NCBI GenBank assembly: GCA_001600875.1
Contig: BCLD01000010.1
Coordinates: 209,950 to 273,949, forward strand
DNA length: 64,000 bases
Reading direction: 5' to 3'
From: Solicoccozyma terricola
Lineage: Eukaryota; Basidiomycota; Tremellomycetes; Filobasidiales; Piskurozymaceae
Both the position numbers and the translations under genes were made by a program. Numbering within the stretch: the first letter of the stretch is position 1; every line of letters starts with the position of its first letter. The notes under the pieces were generated by a model. It did not search any database and had not been told where the DNA came from. It saw only the letters and a list, made by a program, of their open reading frames with translations. Shown in pieces: positions 1 through 11,744 of the stretch.

Positions 1-2855
1 TCATTGAACCCCGAGTCAACCATGGTGTTGGAACTCATGATTGAGCCCTTGCTTGGCACCCGTGCGATCGGTGCTAGGGGGCTGTTGGCAGGCAGGGCCA
101 GCGTCTCCGCTCGAGTCGGCGAGATTGGCTTCTTGCAAAGCTCCGGGTGTGTGTTGACATACAGTTTGTAACTCATGTCCGTCTTCATGTCGGGAATTTT
201 CCACGGGAATCTGCGAAGAATCATGCACATGAAGATGATGGCAACTGACCACACGTCGGTCAAGCGAGGATCGTAATGATCTTTGCTGAGGACTTCTGGA
301 GCCAAGTAGGGGTCGGAACCGACGATGCCGGATGCCGGGAGGTTGTGCTTCCCAGGTAAATAAAAGACGGTTGCAGTGCCGAAATCGATCAATTTGACGA
401 TGTTCCCGACAGTCATGACACAATTATCCAGCTTCAGGTCGCGGTGTGCGAGGCCCATACCATGGAGGTAGTCAACGCCGTCAACGATCTGACGGAAGAC
501 ACAGTAGATTTCGGGTCGCGACATCTTGCCGGACATGACGACGGAGAAGAGATCGTAAGGAGCATACTCCATAATCTGCAGTGAGATAGAGAATCAGAAC
601 AGAGGTTGACGAAACATGAAACTTTCACGCACCTCGTAGAAGTGACCATGGTCGTTGATAATGTCTATTGTCTCAATTACGTTGACGTGCTTGAGTGTGA
701 CACCGACACAGAATTCGGCGGTAACCTTTTTCTGATACTCTTTAGCGTCTTCGCCTTGGCGACGTGGCCGGAACTCCTTGGCTGCATAGGTTGTACCACC
801 TTGCTTGGAGGGGGCCTTGATTAACCTGACGGTACCACCTGCTCCTGAGCCAAGCACTCGTCCCCATTTACCATACATCTTGGACACATGTGCTTGGGTG
901 GCTTCAAGAGAGCCAGGTTCGGGGAAATGACCTGGCTCGGGGACTCCAACTCCGAGGGGGGTAGTAGTACCCGAAGCGTGTACCGAAGTAGCAGGAGTGT
1001 GAACCGTTGCATGGGGAACAGCCTGGAGAATGGAATGTGTCGGAGTAGGCAATGGCGAGTTGTTTTTACTAGCCGCCGCCGCCTTCTCCCGCTCTTTGGC
1101 CTCCCGCTTTTCTTCCTTTTCCTTATCTTTCAACTCTCGCTCATGCTGCTTTTGCTGCTCCTTTGCAGCCTTGCGTTCCTCTTTTTCATGACTAGAGTGC
1201 GAGTGGAAGAATGACGCCAATGAGGAGCTTGACTTGTCATGATCCTTGTTGTGATGCTTGAGGAAGCCAACGAGGTGATTGCCATGATGCATATGTTCCT
1301 TGTGTGGCTTGACGGAGTAAGCGTGTCCATGGGGAGTGCCCCCCGGCGAACTAGGTTGGCTGTCAGTCGGAGTTACAACAGCAGACGAGAGGCCAACAGA
1401 AGACGAATGTGGGGTTTGTGTTCCTATTCCAGGAAAGGCATTAAAGCTGTCCCCCCTTCGTTGAAGACTCGGAGTCTGAGCTCCACTCGGAGTTCCAGGA
1501 GTTCCAGGAGTTCCTGGCGTCATCAAACCATCACCGTGAACAGCTGCCAAGACGGCAGGATGAACGGGATGTCCAGCGTGAGATAGGATATTACCTTCTG
1601 TTGTACCTGGTTTACCCCCATGTCGGTGCTTATCGGCATCCTTGTTGATGTGATGATTGAGAAACCGCTTTAAATCGTGCAATGGACCTGTATGATGTTT
1701 GGGATGACGAGTTGCATTCGCTGAAAGAGGTGGCGAGTGACCGGGGGAGGACGGAGCTGTAGCCGACTGGTTGTCATGCAAGTGTGAACGACCGTTTGCG
1801 TGTGGGACATTCGACATCTGGAGTCCGGACGGAAGGTGACGAGAGGATACCGATCGTTGAGGACGACCGTGGGGAGAAAACTCGTGTGGTCGGGAGACGG
1901 AAGCTGACAGCGTTTGAGATCGACTTTGACGAGGAGATGTTGGAGCTGGTCCGGGAATGACCTGAAGAAAAATTGGGGAGATTAGCCAAACGTTTTCGAA
2001 AATGAGTTCTCTTTGTATATTCTTTCGGGTGACAGGCCAGAAGTTCCAAAAAAAAACGACGGTCTAGGAAATTGGGAGCGATCTGCGGACACACTCGAAG
2101 AAATATCGCTACGAAGCCCCATCCGAGATCTTTATGCGACGAGTATCCAACCGTACGCCCCATTTTGACAGAGTGACAAAAACCCCTCTCTACGTTGACC
2201 AATTCGTCATGTAGAGATGGAGAATACAGTGGTCGTTATGAAAGAGAATCATAATCCAGTCATCGAACCCCTCCCCCCCATCGGGTAAACGTTCATCCCG
2301 TAAATGACATTGACGTGTCGATATGTAAACAAGTTACCATCTATTCGACACGACTCGATACGACCCGTCGGGGGTTTTCAGACGAGACGAGATTTCATAC
2401 GTGGGAAGAGAAACGAAACGACACCCTCCAAAACCCAAAAAACCAAAACACCCAAGAAACACCTTCCCCCCCCCCCCCCCCCCCCCCCCCGCCCCACGGC
2501 ACAAACTCACTCTTTCTTTAGCAACACCCCCAAACGCATCTCCACACCTCGCATAACTCCCTCCATCCATCGTCGACTCTCTACTAATCCCATTCCTACC
2601 CTTCTCCTCATCTGAACCTCTTCTCTCAGGTGATGACCCCCCACTTCCAATAGGTGTATTACCTCCTTCAGGTGTCAAGATTCTAGGTGAAGGTAAACCG
2701 TGATCTTCAATATGAAGTTGACGTCCTGTTGCTGTGTGAAGTGTGAGTCGGGATTTGGAAGGTAATGGGATTGAGGAGGTGGTGGTGGTGGTGGAATGGG
2801 TGGAATGGGAGATTGTGATTTGGGAAAGAGGAACGGCTGGGTGTGCGGATAACAT
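1..2855 (-). CDS. HAL/HRK-type serine/threonine protein kinase, 3' truncated
   Basis: Proposed exons (reverse strand) are 2511-2855, 633-1961 and 1-575; the protein runs off the left edge. All junctions close in phase: donor gtgagt after 2511, acceptor ttcag before 1961, donor gtgcgt after 633, acceptor ctgcag before 575. The N-terminal half is long, Ser/His/Pro-rich and has a Lys/Glu-rich stretch. The kinase domain starts at [14 protein letters not shown] and continues with AAKEF (ATP lysine), [13 protein letters not shown] and the APE motif. This order and the long disordered N-terminus fit the fungal HAL4/SAT4, NPR1 and Hrk1 group, which regulates ion and nutrient transporters at the plasma membrane. 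The kinase call is firm. Exon 1 is an inference: the frame is open and in phase, but the intron is about 550 nt and holds a 25-nt homopolymer, so translation could instead begin at the Met codon at 1817. Confidence 0.8.
2466..2490. repeat. 25-nt C homopolymer (G on the minus strand)
   Basis: An uninterrupted run of 25 C on the plus strand. In the proposed kinase gene it lies about 20 nt downstream of the donor of the first intron, so the transcript would carry a G run early in the intron. Confidence 0.9.
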
Positions 2856-3453
2856 GATGGGGGTTGGGGGGTAGGCCGGCGGGTGGGGGAGGGGGGGGGG
2901 GGGTAATGCAAGGGATTTGGAAAAAAGAAAACCACGAGTCGGGGTTTATGAAGGTTTGTAGATTCGGGTTTTTTTTTAAAAACGATTGGAGTGAGAGAAT
3001 CCCCCTCGAAGAAAGACTACCGTTTTTTTTTCGGATTATAATCTAAAATCTACCCCCCACCCCCCTTCTTGATGAAAGGAACGACCGGAAGGGGTTTTCC
3101 GCGATTATGTTTTTTTTTCCCCTCCTTCAATTCGATTAATCCAGCCAGAATGAAAAAAAAAGGAGGAACCCCCCTTTTAGAGAGATCCGTTTTCGTCGAT
3201 GTAGAGTTAGATAAAGAAAAGACGAAATGGCGTACTGGTAGAATAACGCCCAGATGATTAAATGTTGAGAAAAAAAGAAAAGAAAGGGTGAGGTTTTGAA
3301 AAGGTCAAGTAAACCTCCAAAAACGCCGAGAGTGAGGGGGGTGGGGTGGTAGGGTGGTAAACTAAAGGTTGATGCCTGGTAAATTGAAAAAGTGAAAAGA
3401 GATGTGGAAAGACCGAGGTTTCACAGGGGATATATTGTCTCCATATCCACTCT

Positions 3454-3515
3454 CGCGTTCGAGAGTTCGAGAGTTCCAGATCGAGTTCGAGAGTTCAAGA
3501 TCGAGAGAACGAGAG
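3454..3515 (+). repeat. GAGAGTTC-like imperfect direct repeat
   Basis: CGAGAGTTC and CGAGTTC/AAGATCGAGAG variants recur about every 8-16 bp. It has the look of a simple-sequence expansion in the kinase upstream region; no function is visible. Confidence 0.6.
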
Positions 3516-4164
3516 AAACGAAAGGTGGGAGAAAGAGAGAAAGAGTTATTCGAAACCCCCCCCCCTTCTTAAAATCCACACAAGTTTTGCAACTAGTCGT
3601 CGTCGTTCGTCGTACACCCCTCGCGCGGTGAGGTATTAGGTACTTTTGAATAATATAAACTTTGGTAAGACGACGACGACGACGACGTAGATTGAAACTT
3701 CCCCCCGGTTTGCTGTTTAGGTCAATCTTGCGACGGCCGAGATGGGGGGTGTGGAGGGGGGTGGAGTGATGTGGTGCAACGGGTGCTGGGGTTTTGAACG
3801 GAGGTTCGGGGGTCGGGGTGGGGGGTGGTCGTCGTAAGTGGGTCAAAAGTACGATGTGGTTGGTTGGTCTCCATCTCCCTCTCCATCTCCATCCCTCCAT
3901 CCCCCTCCTTCCCTCCCTTCCATCGGATGAAATCTTGCTCAGCCCGAAAGGTGGCCGGTGCTGCGCGTGGGGACGGTCATCCCCGATTAGACATGTCCGG
4001 CATCCTCACCCCGCCCGCGCCACACCCCCGCCCGCCCCGCCCGCCCGCGCCACGCGTATTAAATTCCATTGGGGATGGTTACGGCACGGGGGCGCGGGGT
4101 GGCAACAGAGGAAGTGAATGTAGAACAGAGTAGACTCGGCAGGGAGTGGGGGGGTGCATGACGA

Positions 4165-4285
4165 GTGGGAGGCGTGGGAGGAGAGGGAGGAGAGGGAGGA
4201 GAGGGAGGGGAGGGAGGGGAGGGAGGCGAGGGAGGGCAACGGGGCAACGGGGCAACGGGGCAACGGGGCAATGGGGCAATGGGCA
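4165..4285 (+). repeat. GAGGGAG purine tract followed by GGGGCAAC octamer repeat
   Basis: From about 4165 the plus strand repeats GAGGGAGGA/GAGGGAGGGGA. It passes directly into about six copies of the octamer GGGGCAAC, the last ones changed to GGGGCAAT. Both parts are tandem and have no spacers. The G-rich strand has regularly spaced G runs that could form a G-quadruplex. Confidence 0.8.
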
Positions 4286-4425
4286 ATTATATTATCCATT
4301 TGATATTCATCAGGCGCGGGGGAACCACCTTCCTGCCAAGACACACCACCTGACCCCCCATCCACCGCCACCCCACCTCCCCCATTCCCCATCCACCGCC
4401 TCCGCCACCCCCCATCCCCAACCTC

Positions 4426-7400
4426 CTACCACTCCTCAACCTGTCTATCACCCGTAACAACAGCCCACGCTGTTCCTGCTATCATCATCGACCCACAGAT
4501 AGTAAACAAAATACCATGTATGATATCCCTCGTTCGACCACGTTCTTCTCGTGGTGTTAATGCAGTATAAAACATGATCTTGGGTAGTTTTGGATCCAAG
4601 AGAACGAACGAAGTGAATTAAAAAAAAAGGGAAAGGGATCAGTTTCTGTTTTATCCTTTTCGAAAGTGAAAGCATTCAACCCCCCCTTCCCCTCCCCCCC
4701 TCCCCCCCTCCCCCACCCCCCACAACTCACAGGTAATATCGCACAAATGAAAAAAGTCGTAAAACTACCTAAAAAAGCCATTAATCTTCCAAATCCAGGT
4801 AAACAAATCGCCACACCAACACAAGCAGCTGTTACACCTGCTCTAGCTAATACTCTCCAAATCGTTTTATTACGTTCCGAATTAATATAAGAAATCGGAG
4901 CGGTTGAAGGGATAGGAACGATTGAGAATGCACCGGTTGTACGGATTGTGAATTGAGAGGAAAGATCTGGAGTTGGTTGTTGTTGTTGCGGGTCATCGGC
5001 GGTGGGTTTACCGTCGGTTGTGTTGGTTCGTGCGGGTGGTACAGGTGGTGGAGAAGGGTTCAAGGAGAATACAGTTTCAACTGTGAGATTTAGCTGATGG
5101 GTTGGAAAGTAAAGAGTTTCCCAAATTTAATTTGCTTTTAGAATGGCCTTTGGTGGTTGGAAACCCCCCCTCTCCAGGATTATCCACCGACTTACTGGTC
5201 TTGTACATAAAGCGAATTTGGTAACCGGGTTAATGACCTATACGGAAAGAAAGCGAGCGATTATCAGCCCACCGCTCCACCCCCCCCCCCCCCCCCCCCC
5301 CCCCTTCCTCCTCTCAAACAAACGTACAATCATCCACGTTGCAATTTGGTTCAACGTCTTTGAAAATCCATATCTAGGTAACATGAGATCTTTTGTGATT
5401 TCATCAGATACCCTATTTCCAAACATCAAGTAACCAGCTGCCCCAGCGATGAAGAAAACGACGGATGCGATGAGCTGGTGGTGCGACCGCGGGGCATGGG
5501 GGGGGGGGACGTCAGTCATACGATGTATTACCTTAAACCTTTGATTCGCCTCACATATGCGATATTGATCATCTGGTTTAAAAAAAAAAAAGGGACACCG
5601 AAAAGAAAGAGGCGGCGGCGGCGGCGACGTCGACGTCGACATATCAGCTATTCCCACTCCAAAACCTCCATAACCACATGGTCTTCCCCAACTCACCTTG
5701 TTGAACTTCTGTGGCTCCTTCATATCAATAGCCAGACTCGGTATAATAGCGTGTCCACCAAATCCAGCAATCAATAATCCCAATCCACCTAATACATTCC
5801 CATTCGACCAATCGGGACCAAGACTGGTTGAGACGGGATCCACGATTGACCCCGGTGCAGTCCTTTTTGAAAATCCATCGACGAGGAGGATGATCAAGAC
5901 GACGGTCGACGAAACGAGTGACATGATCGATGGGATTGAAAGTAGATGTAGAGGTAGTAGAGTTGTAGGTACGATGATGAAGAACCCAATGAGCTTGTAT
6001 GTATTCGCTGATAATCCACCGAGGACTGATTCTAATGAATCTCCAAATAAAACGATCCAGGCGATACTCAATGCGAATAATTCGAGACAAAAAATGACGT
6101 CGACAAAGATACGAGCTTTCCATCCGAATGATTTGACGCCGAGGTCAGAGTAGCCACGGCAGTTCGGGTCGGCGAGGATGATCTTGGCAAGGAGTTTGGC
6201 GCTAAAAGAAAGAGCAAGGGGGGCCGGGGGGGGAACGGAGACACGATTGAGTGTTCGATTCGAGTTTCACAAACCAATTTCTTTTTTTTCCCACTACTCA
6301 CGTATAATTCGTAAAGAAACCGAAAAAGATCAACAACAACGTTCCTCCAATCCAACCGCAATAAGCGAACGCCAACGGCTCCGAGAGGATTCCAATCCCT
6401 ACCAACACCGCGATGGCGTTGAACAGCTGTGTTCACAACCAGCGTCAGAAAAAATATATAAAAAAAACAGGCCCCGCATTACCCTTCCTAACGACTTGCT
6501 CAGGAAACCCACCGTCTGACCATTCGTACTCCTTCCTAATTCCATACCCATCATCACACTCCTACTACTAACCACACTACTCCTCCTTCTCTTCCTCATC
6601 CCATCCGGATTACTCATCGACGCACGACTCCACCCACTCGTTCCCTGCTGTCCACTTCTTCTCAACCCACTCATAGTCGGCGTCACAGATAACGATACCA
6701 TCGAACGTTTTCTCAATGGCTCGATGTAGGAAGTAGGTGTAGCAGGTACAGATGAGATTATTTCATCCGTTCGTTGTGCGGTTTGTGTATTCTTTGCTGG
6801 GAAAGGAATCGGATTATCAAATGGTGTTGAAGAAGTTACCGGTCGTTTACCCATCGAACCGTATTCATTGATTGTTGTTGATTTGTATAACGAAGATGGT
6901 GGTGGTTTAGCGAATGGCGATTTGGATAGTGTTCTCAGTCGATGTGGGGATTGTGATGAAGAATCACCACCACCATCAACACCAACACCACCATTTCCTG
7001 CTGATCTCGATCGTGATGGTGAAGGAGAAGGAGACAAGTTTCCGATAATCGAAGACTGCAATTCCCTACGTCGAGAATTCGCGGAATTGCGTCTTGAATG
7101 TGGTCGAGATATTCTTTCTTCTTGATCAACATCACCGTCTTCAACCACTTGTGCATAATATTCATCCTCATCTTCTTCATCGTATTCATCATCTGAAATC
7201 CTTGATTCATCATCATCTTCAGTTCCAGTCTCAGTTTCACCATCACCTTCACCATCACCTTCACCATCCCCACCTACTCCTACCCCTTCTTCAACATCTC
7301 CACGTCGTCTTCGTCGTACACGTGGTCTAATTCGTGGACGACTATTATAAGGATCGATGGAAGATCGACGAGATGAGCCGTGATAAGGATCGAATTGAGA

Positions 7401-7690
7401 ATCGACGAATGAAGGTGCGGAAGGTAGATGTGATTGTAGATAAAGTTGTTGAGATCGGGAATCTGAGATAGAAGAGGTGTTGTGCAAGGGTTATGTTTAT
7501 ATGGTAAGATAATGATTGGGACGATGGACTGAGATGCGAGGGAAATCTACTAGTACTCACATGAGAATACGATATCAAGACTACTTTGTAACATGCTCTG
7601 TCGTTCTGGAGCAGCGCGTCTACGATTGATTGTATGTCCCGCCGGAGTGGATGGAGGAACGTTGTGTAAAAGGGGTTGTTGCTCTGCCAT
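4426..7690 (-). CDS. AVT1: Vacuolar amino acid transporter, AVT1-like
   Basis: Nine exons on the reverse strand: 7561-7690, 6513-7462, 6302-6426, 5697-6201, 5555-5572, 5328-5474, 5196-5237, 4731-5093, 4426-4578. All junctions close in phase and give 810 residues. The N-terminal third is Ser/Arg-rich with an acidic Asp/Glu stretch, the usual cytosolic tail of fungal AVT1. The rest is a multi-pass Aa_trans core, starting LFNAIAVLVGIGILSEPLAF and including YSDLG, MKEPQKFNK, GAAGYLMFG, INPVTKFALCTRP and a final hydrophobic segment before TAG. AVT1-type carriers use the vacuolar proton gradient to load neutral amino acids into the vacuole. Exon 5 is only 18 nt (residues MINIAY); without it the expected stretch before LIASVVFF is missing. 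The gene is divergent from the BOLA3-like gene, with 327 bp between starts. Confidence 0.88.
5280..5304. repeat. 25-nt C homopolymer inside an AVT1 intron
   Basis: A run of 25 C on the plus strand (G in the transcript). It lies in the 90-nt intron between the AVT1 exons 5328-5474 and 5196-5237, starting about 23 nt after the gtacgt donor. Confidence 0.9.
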
Positions 7691-8017
7691 AGTCGAGGAG
7701 TGGTGGTGGTTGTTGACGGTGGTGGCAAGTAGAGATGGGATGAGCGAGGAATGGGTGGTGGAGCAGGATGTCGAATGATCGACCAATCCGAGCATAACTA
7801 CTCCATGCGCCGATCATTACACGTCATCATCGCACTCCCACGAATAGATAACGATAACCAAGAGTAAACAAGGGAGGGCAGGGGGGGCCAGGTGACACGT
7901 CATATCCACTTCAACCAACTCGATCGAATCCCACTCATCCTCATTGGTCGTCGTAGCATCACATCCAACAGCCATCACCACCACTAACACCACCCATCCT
8001 CATCACCACCCACCACC
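7691..8017. promoter_or_regulatory. Shared divergent promoter, AVT1 / BOLA3-like
   Basis: 327 bp between the two start codons, with CCACCA- and CATCACCACC-type pyrimidine/A-rich leader sequence next to the plus-strand start. No TATA box stands out. Confidence 0.5.
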
Positions 8018-8592
8018 ATGTCTTCCCTCCGTCTTCTCCCGCGCACAATCATATCCCTCCGTCCATCATACACCCCCCTATCCACTCCGCCCACTCGTCG
8101 CTTCTCATCACCATCTCAAGCAGTAAACGGAGAACAAGCTATATATGACAAGTTGAAGGCTAGGTTTCATAGTTCACGGTTGGAAGTCGAGGATGTATCT
8201 GGTTAGTCTTGGATTTGATATTCAGGTGGGAATTTGATCAAGTTAATTCTTCTATTTAACGTTCTATTTCGTTTCGTTTTCCTCCCCCGTTGCGCCAATT
8301 CACTCTACTCCTACTACTGACAACTTACCATACACCACTCAACCCATATAAAATCCAGGCGGTTGCGGCTCATTCTACTCCATAACAATCTCATCACCCC
8401 TATTCACCAACCTCTCAACGATCAAACAACATCGATTGGTTAATGATTGTTTAAAGGAGGAAGTTAAAGGGATACATGGACTGCAGGTGAGTTGGACGAG
8501 GTGTTAGGTTTGGGGGGTTAGGAGGGTCAGGCAAACTGATGCTATGTGGAGTGTTTTTGGAATAGATTAAAACGATGCCAGAGGAATCATGA
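8018..8592 (+). CDS. BolA-family protein, mitochondrial BOLA3 type
   Basis: Three exons, 8018-8201, 8359-8486 and 8566-8592, give 112 residues. The first 35 residues are rich in Arg, Ser and Thr, lack acidic residues and contain RRFSS, a typical mitochondrial presequence. The BolA domain follows: YDKLKARFHSSRLEVEDVSG, then GGCGSFYSI with the conserved Cys, the helix around LVNDCLKEEVKGIHGLQ, and a short end IKTMPEES. The GGCG(S/A)(F/M)Y motif and the VN-KEE-HGL helix match BOLA3/Bol3, which works with the Nfu-type carrier in passing 4Fe-4S clusters to mitochondrial enzymes such as lipoyl synthase. The last exon is 27 nt. Function is by family; the splice phases close exactly. Confidence 0.85.
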
Positions 8593-9770
8593 TATTATAG
8601 GACGGACAACATGACTTTCAAATTCGAATCGGAATAACCCGCATTGCGCGGTCTCCAATTTTCTTTCATACACATCGACGATTCTTCTTGAATCCAATTC
8701 GAATTCACACATTTATATACGTTCATTTATCCATCTCGTGGGAATAACAAAACGTCATGTATATTCATGAAACTGTTTATTTTTTCCTATTCATGTATCC
8801 ACGACAATACCTCCACGGTAGAACTGAATATTGCATCTTCCGCCTCCCAAGGCTTCAAAGACTCCGAGCTCTCTCCGTGTGTTTTCCTCCCTTGATCCCT
8901 TTCAAATGATCATCGACAACAACAACATCCGCGTCTTCCGATTGTAGCGACGATATTAGCTTGTCCCTTCGAGGTCTTTCGCAAGTTTGAAGATGATCTT
9001 TCACGCTCCACGTCGTTGAATCAAGTCGTGAATGGCCATGGCTGTTGAAGAAATTCCGTATTTGGAAACCAAATTTACCCATCGTTCTCTTACAGTCCGA
9101 TAATCAAAGGAAAAATATGACTGACGCTGTAAACTTTCAGTTGCTCCCCTGATGAGAACCTCGCGAATGAAAAACTCCAAGCGGGAGGATGTTGAAACAA
9201 TGTGAGATAATTTTAGGTGGACGGTTGAAACCCCCGCATGCAGATCATTCGACGTGACCAACTTTATAACGTGGTGCCCATCGTGCATTGAAGGGGCAGC
9301 TTTCCCGTGATTGAGAGGACGCGGATTGGAAATCCAAAACAAGGGCGATCATATGAGAGCTTTTGGATGGCGGTCTGTAGGAGGTGGCAGTGGCATCTAC
9401 AAACGTGAGGAAAAGCGTGGTGGGGTGGTGATATACTTGAGTTGGTACGTTTTTGGTGGCGATGGCGACACGAGGAGCATGTTGAACCGGAGGAAACATC
9501 GCTTCCCCTGTTCTGACTATTGGACGATTTCGCACGTGTGTTCGTTGAGCATGCGATGTGGCTAAACACCAATAACTGTTCTCCTGCCCCGAAACTAGGA
9601 TTGGATACGCACAGGGCACGACCTTTTGTAGGCATAGTGGCGATCGATAAACACGGTGACTAACCAAATAGACATGCTGGATGCCATAACAATTCAATTC
9701 ACTCGCTTACAAGCCACTGCTACGCGCACAACTGGGGTAATATGTCTTGATCGTAATCATCTACAAACTT
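8593..9770. other. Intergenic, no gene recognised
   Basis: About 1.2 kb between the BOLA3-like gene and the 3' end of the sulfurtransferase gene. Several open frames up to 150 codons occur on the minus strand around 9000-9700, but none shows a recognisable family, a biased composition or phase-matched exons. It could hold long 3' UTRs, a non-coding RNA or a decayed gene. Confidence 0.4.
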
Positions 9771-11333
9771 TCATTTATCCCCTTTGATAATTTTGCTCTC
9801 CGGTCTCATTGCGTAACCTGTCCAACTCTGCGAGAAGAAAAAGCCAGCTAGCCACGTCAACACCACCACCCTCATACCCCCGAGCCTTCAATCCTACCCT
9901 CCAACAACCCACCTCATCATAAAGCGAGACCTTATCCAACATGTCACCCTCCGCATCAGCCACAATCCGCATCGCCAACACTCCAACACAAGCTGTCATC
10001 CCACTTCCACAACTCCACACTACTCCTTTCCTACCAGATTTGATATCCTCCCATTTCTTCTCCGCGATAGATTGTTCTTCTTTGGACAACTTAGATGAGG
10101 GTGGTTTACCAGCTAGACCTACTAGGATCGCTTGTTTGAGGTCTGGTAGTGGGAGGTAGGTGGACCACGTTTTGGAAGGAGGTGAAGGAGGTGAGATTAG
10201 GGATGTGAATGGGAGTGAAAGGGAATGTGGGATGTGGCCTGATGATAGGGACGGTCGAGGTTCAGGTGAATCACCAGTCCATCTGTGGGGTTGTTGAGAG
10301 TTTGGCGTGTGAGTGATTGGATGGGGGTGTGATACGAAGGTGGATAGAGGTGACTTGGAGACTTTGAAGCATTTACCTTTCATAGCTGCGAGCGTCGAAT
10401 ACGATCTCCGAGTCATCGGCTTCAATCGGGTTCTCAGAGTTTTGGACGATTTGTTTGTAAGCTGCAGTTGTCAGAATCCATCTAATCAGGTTCTGATCAT
10501 TCTCGAGACTGTGCTTTTGTTGGCTGAGAAATCTCTCACATCGGACCGCGTTGTTATCAGACTTTGGAATTGGATATTCCGATTTCTACCAATGCAAAAA
10601 AGATCAACCACATCAGCACCGATGACGGGGTGCGATATCATATACCGGTTTTCCACATACCTCAACGGTCATCTCAGGTTCACCTCTCTCCGCACCATCA
10701 CCAAGCAACTCCGTCATGTATCGTTGTAATCCTCCATCCAAGACTGATACCTTTTCATGTCCCATTGCCTGTAAATGACGGCCGTATCAGCTCATGTACT
10801 ATTTTCCCTGGGGGAAAAGAGGGAGATGAGATGGACTTTGAAGGTGTACCATCCTCGTGGTGAGGAGAAGATACCGATGGAGTCATAGAAGACCACGTGG
10901 TCTGATGGTTTAATACCTCTTGCAGCTGGTGCGATGTCATATCCGTCAACAACGTGTAGCAGACAGAGGTTCGATCATAAGTATCGCATCCACTCACAAC
11001 AAGCTTCAGCAAACTTTTCTCTCGAAGGCATCATATGTCCTAATCCTTTCGGTCCGCCCAAATTCTCACTATCTTCCGCAATAACATCTACGTCCCATCG
11101 TTGAGCATGTGGGATTCTCGGACCTTGCATGAATTCTTCATTTGGGTTCCGAGGAGAGTTTGGCATGTGCCATGATACATCGAGGATACGGGTGGTTGAC
11201 TTGAGGTAGGGGAGGAGAGAAGATTGATTAGATATGGATATTAGACGGTAGTGGGTGCACGTACAGATGGTAGCTCGTGTAGCTGTTGTGGAGTTAGAAG
11301 TAGAGGGACGTTGTTGGAGGACTTGGTGGACAT
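9771..11333 (-). CDS. TUM1: Thiosulfate / 3-mercaptopyruvate sulfurtransferase (tandem rhodanese)
   Basis: Eight reverse-strand exons: 11265-11333, 10998-11199, 10837-10925, 10661-10768, 10540-10585, 10377-10461, 9913-10282, 9771-9827; all phases close, giving 341 residues. The first rhodanese domain has RILDVSWHMPNS and HVVFYDSIGIFSSPRGWYTFKAMGHEKV; the second has IVFDARSYERWTGDSPEPRPSLSSGHIP. The active-site loop is CGSGMTA, with the catalytic Cys that carries persulfide sulfur, followed by SLYDESWTGYA. This is the eukaryotic MST/Tum1 layout: the enzyme moves sulfur from mercaptopyruvate or thiosulfate to acceptors, including the tRNA thiolation pathway in yeast. No clear N-terminal presequence is seen. 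The donor after 10837 is gtccat, weaker than its neighbours, but required to keep the WYTFKAMGHE motif. The gene is divergent from POL3. Confidence 0.9.
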
Positions 11334-11744
11334 GGATCGGGATATTCGGACAGCTGTGGATGAGATGGTGTTGAGAGACCTTGGTAGTGACATTGTTGAA
11401 CGTGAACGGGTAGGTGAAGAGGTGACCAGTGAGGTATGGCATGGTTGAAGGGTCGGTCGGGACGGTCAAGCCCGTGCTATCAATCGCCAATCGTACCCAG
11501 CAGTAATCTACCGTGGCAAAATGACGTGTCAGTTTCCATCAATCAATGACGTGTTTATTTAGATTGCTAATGGTCGCGTTACCTCACGCGTTCAAACATC
11601 GTCCACTTCCATCTCATCCATATAGCATCACCATCTGAAGATCATACAACAACTACATCGTCCGTCTCGAGCTCTCTTTTGCGTATAATCACCATCCCGG
11701 CATAGACAGAGTACATTGCGAAATCATAATCTCCCCAGGTCGTC
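11334..11744. promoter_or_regulatory. Shared divergent promoter, sulfurtransferase / POL3
   Basis: 411 bp between start codons. It contains a TTACCTCACGCG sequence near 11580; ACGCG is the core of the MluI cell-cycle box that MBF/SBF-type factors bind upstream of yeast replication genes, including polymerase genes. That link is an inference from the motif alone. Confidence 0.4.

Larger units (their letters stand above)
2856..4425. other. Intergenic region, low complexity
   Basis: No convincing coding region was found between the kinase gene and the transporter gene. The stretch holds short G and C runs, a GAGAGTTC-type direct repeat near 3455-3515, purine repeats near 4165-4230 and an octamer tandem repeat near 4235-4285. 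It probably contains the kinase promoter and leader and the transporter 3' end. Confidence 0.6.

Noticed and set aside
4235..4285. Short CRISPR-like array
   Set aside because: The octamers are directly tandem with no spacers, and the genome is clearly eukaryotic.
9245..9697. 150-codon minus-strand open frame between the BOLA3-like and sulfurtransferase genes
   Set aside because: Two overlapping frames of similar length occur there, neither has family motifs, and no consistent intron phases link them to other exons.
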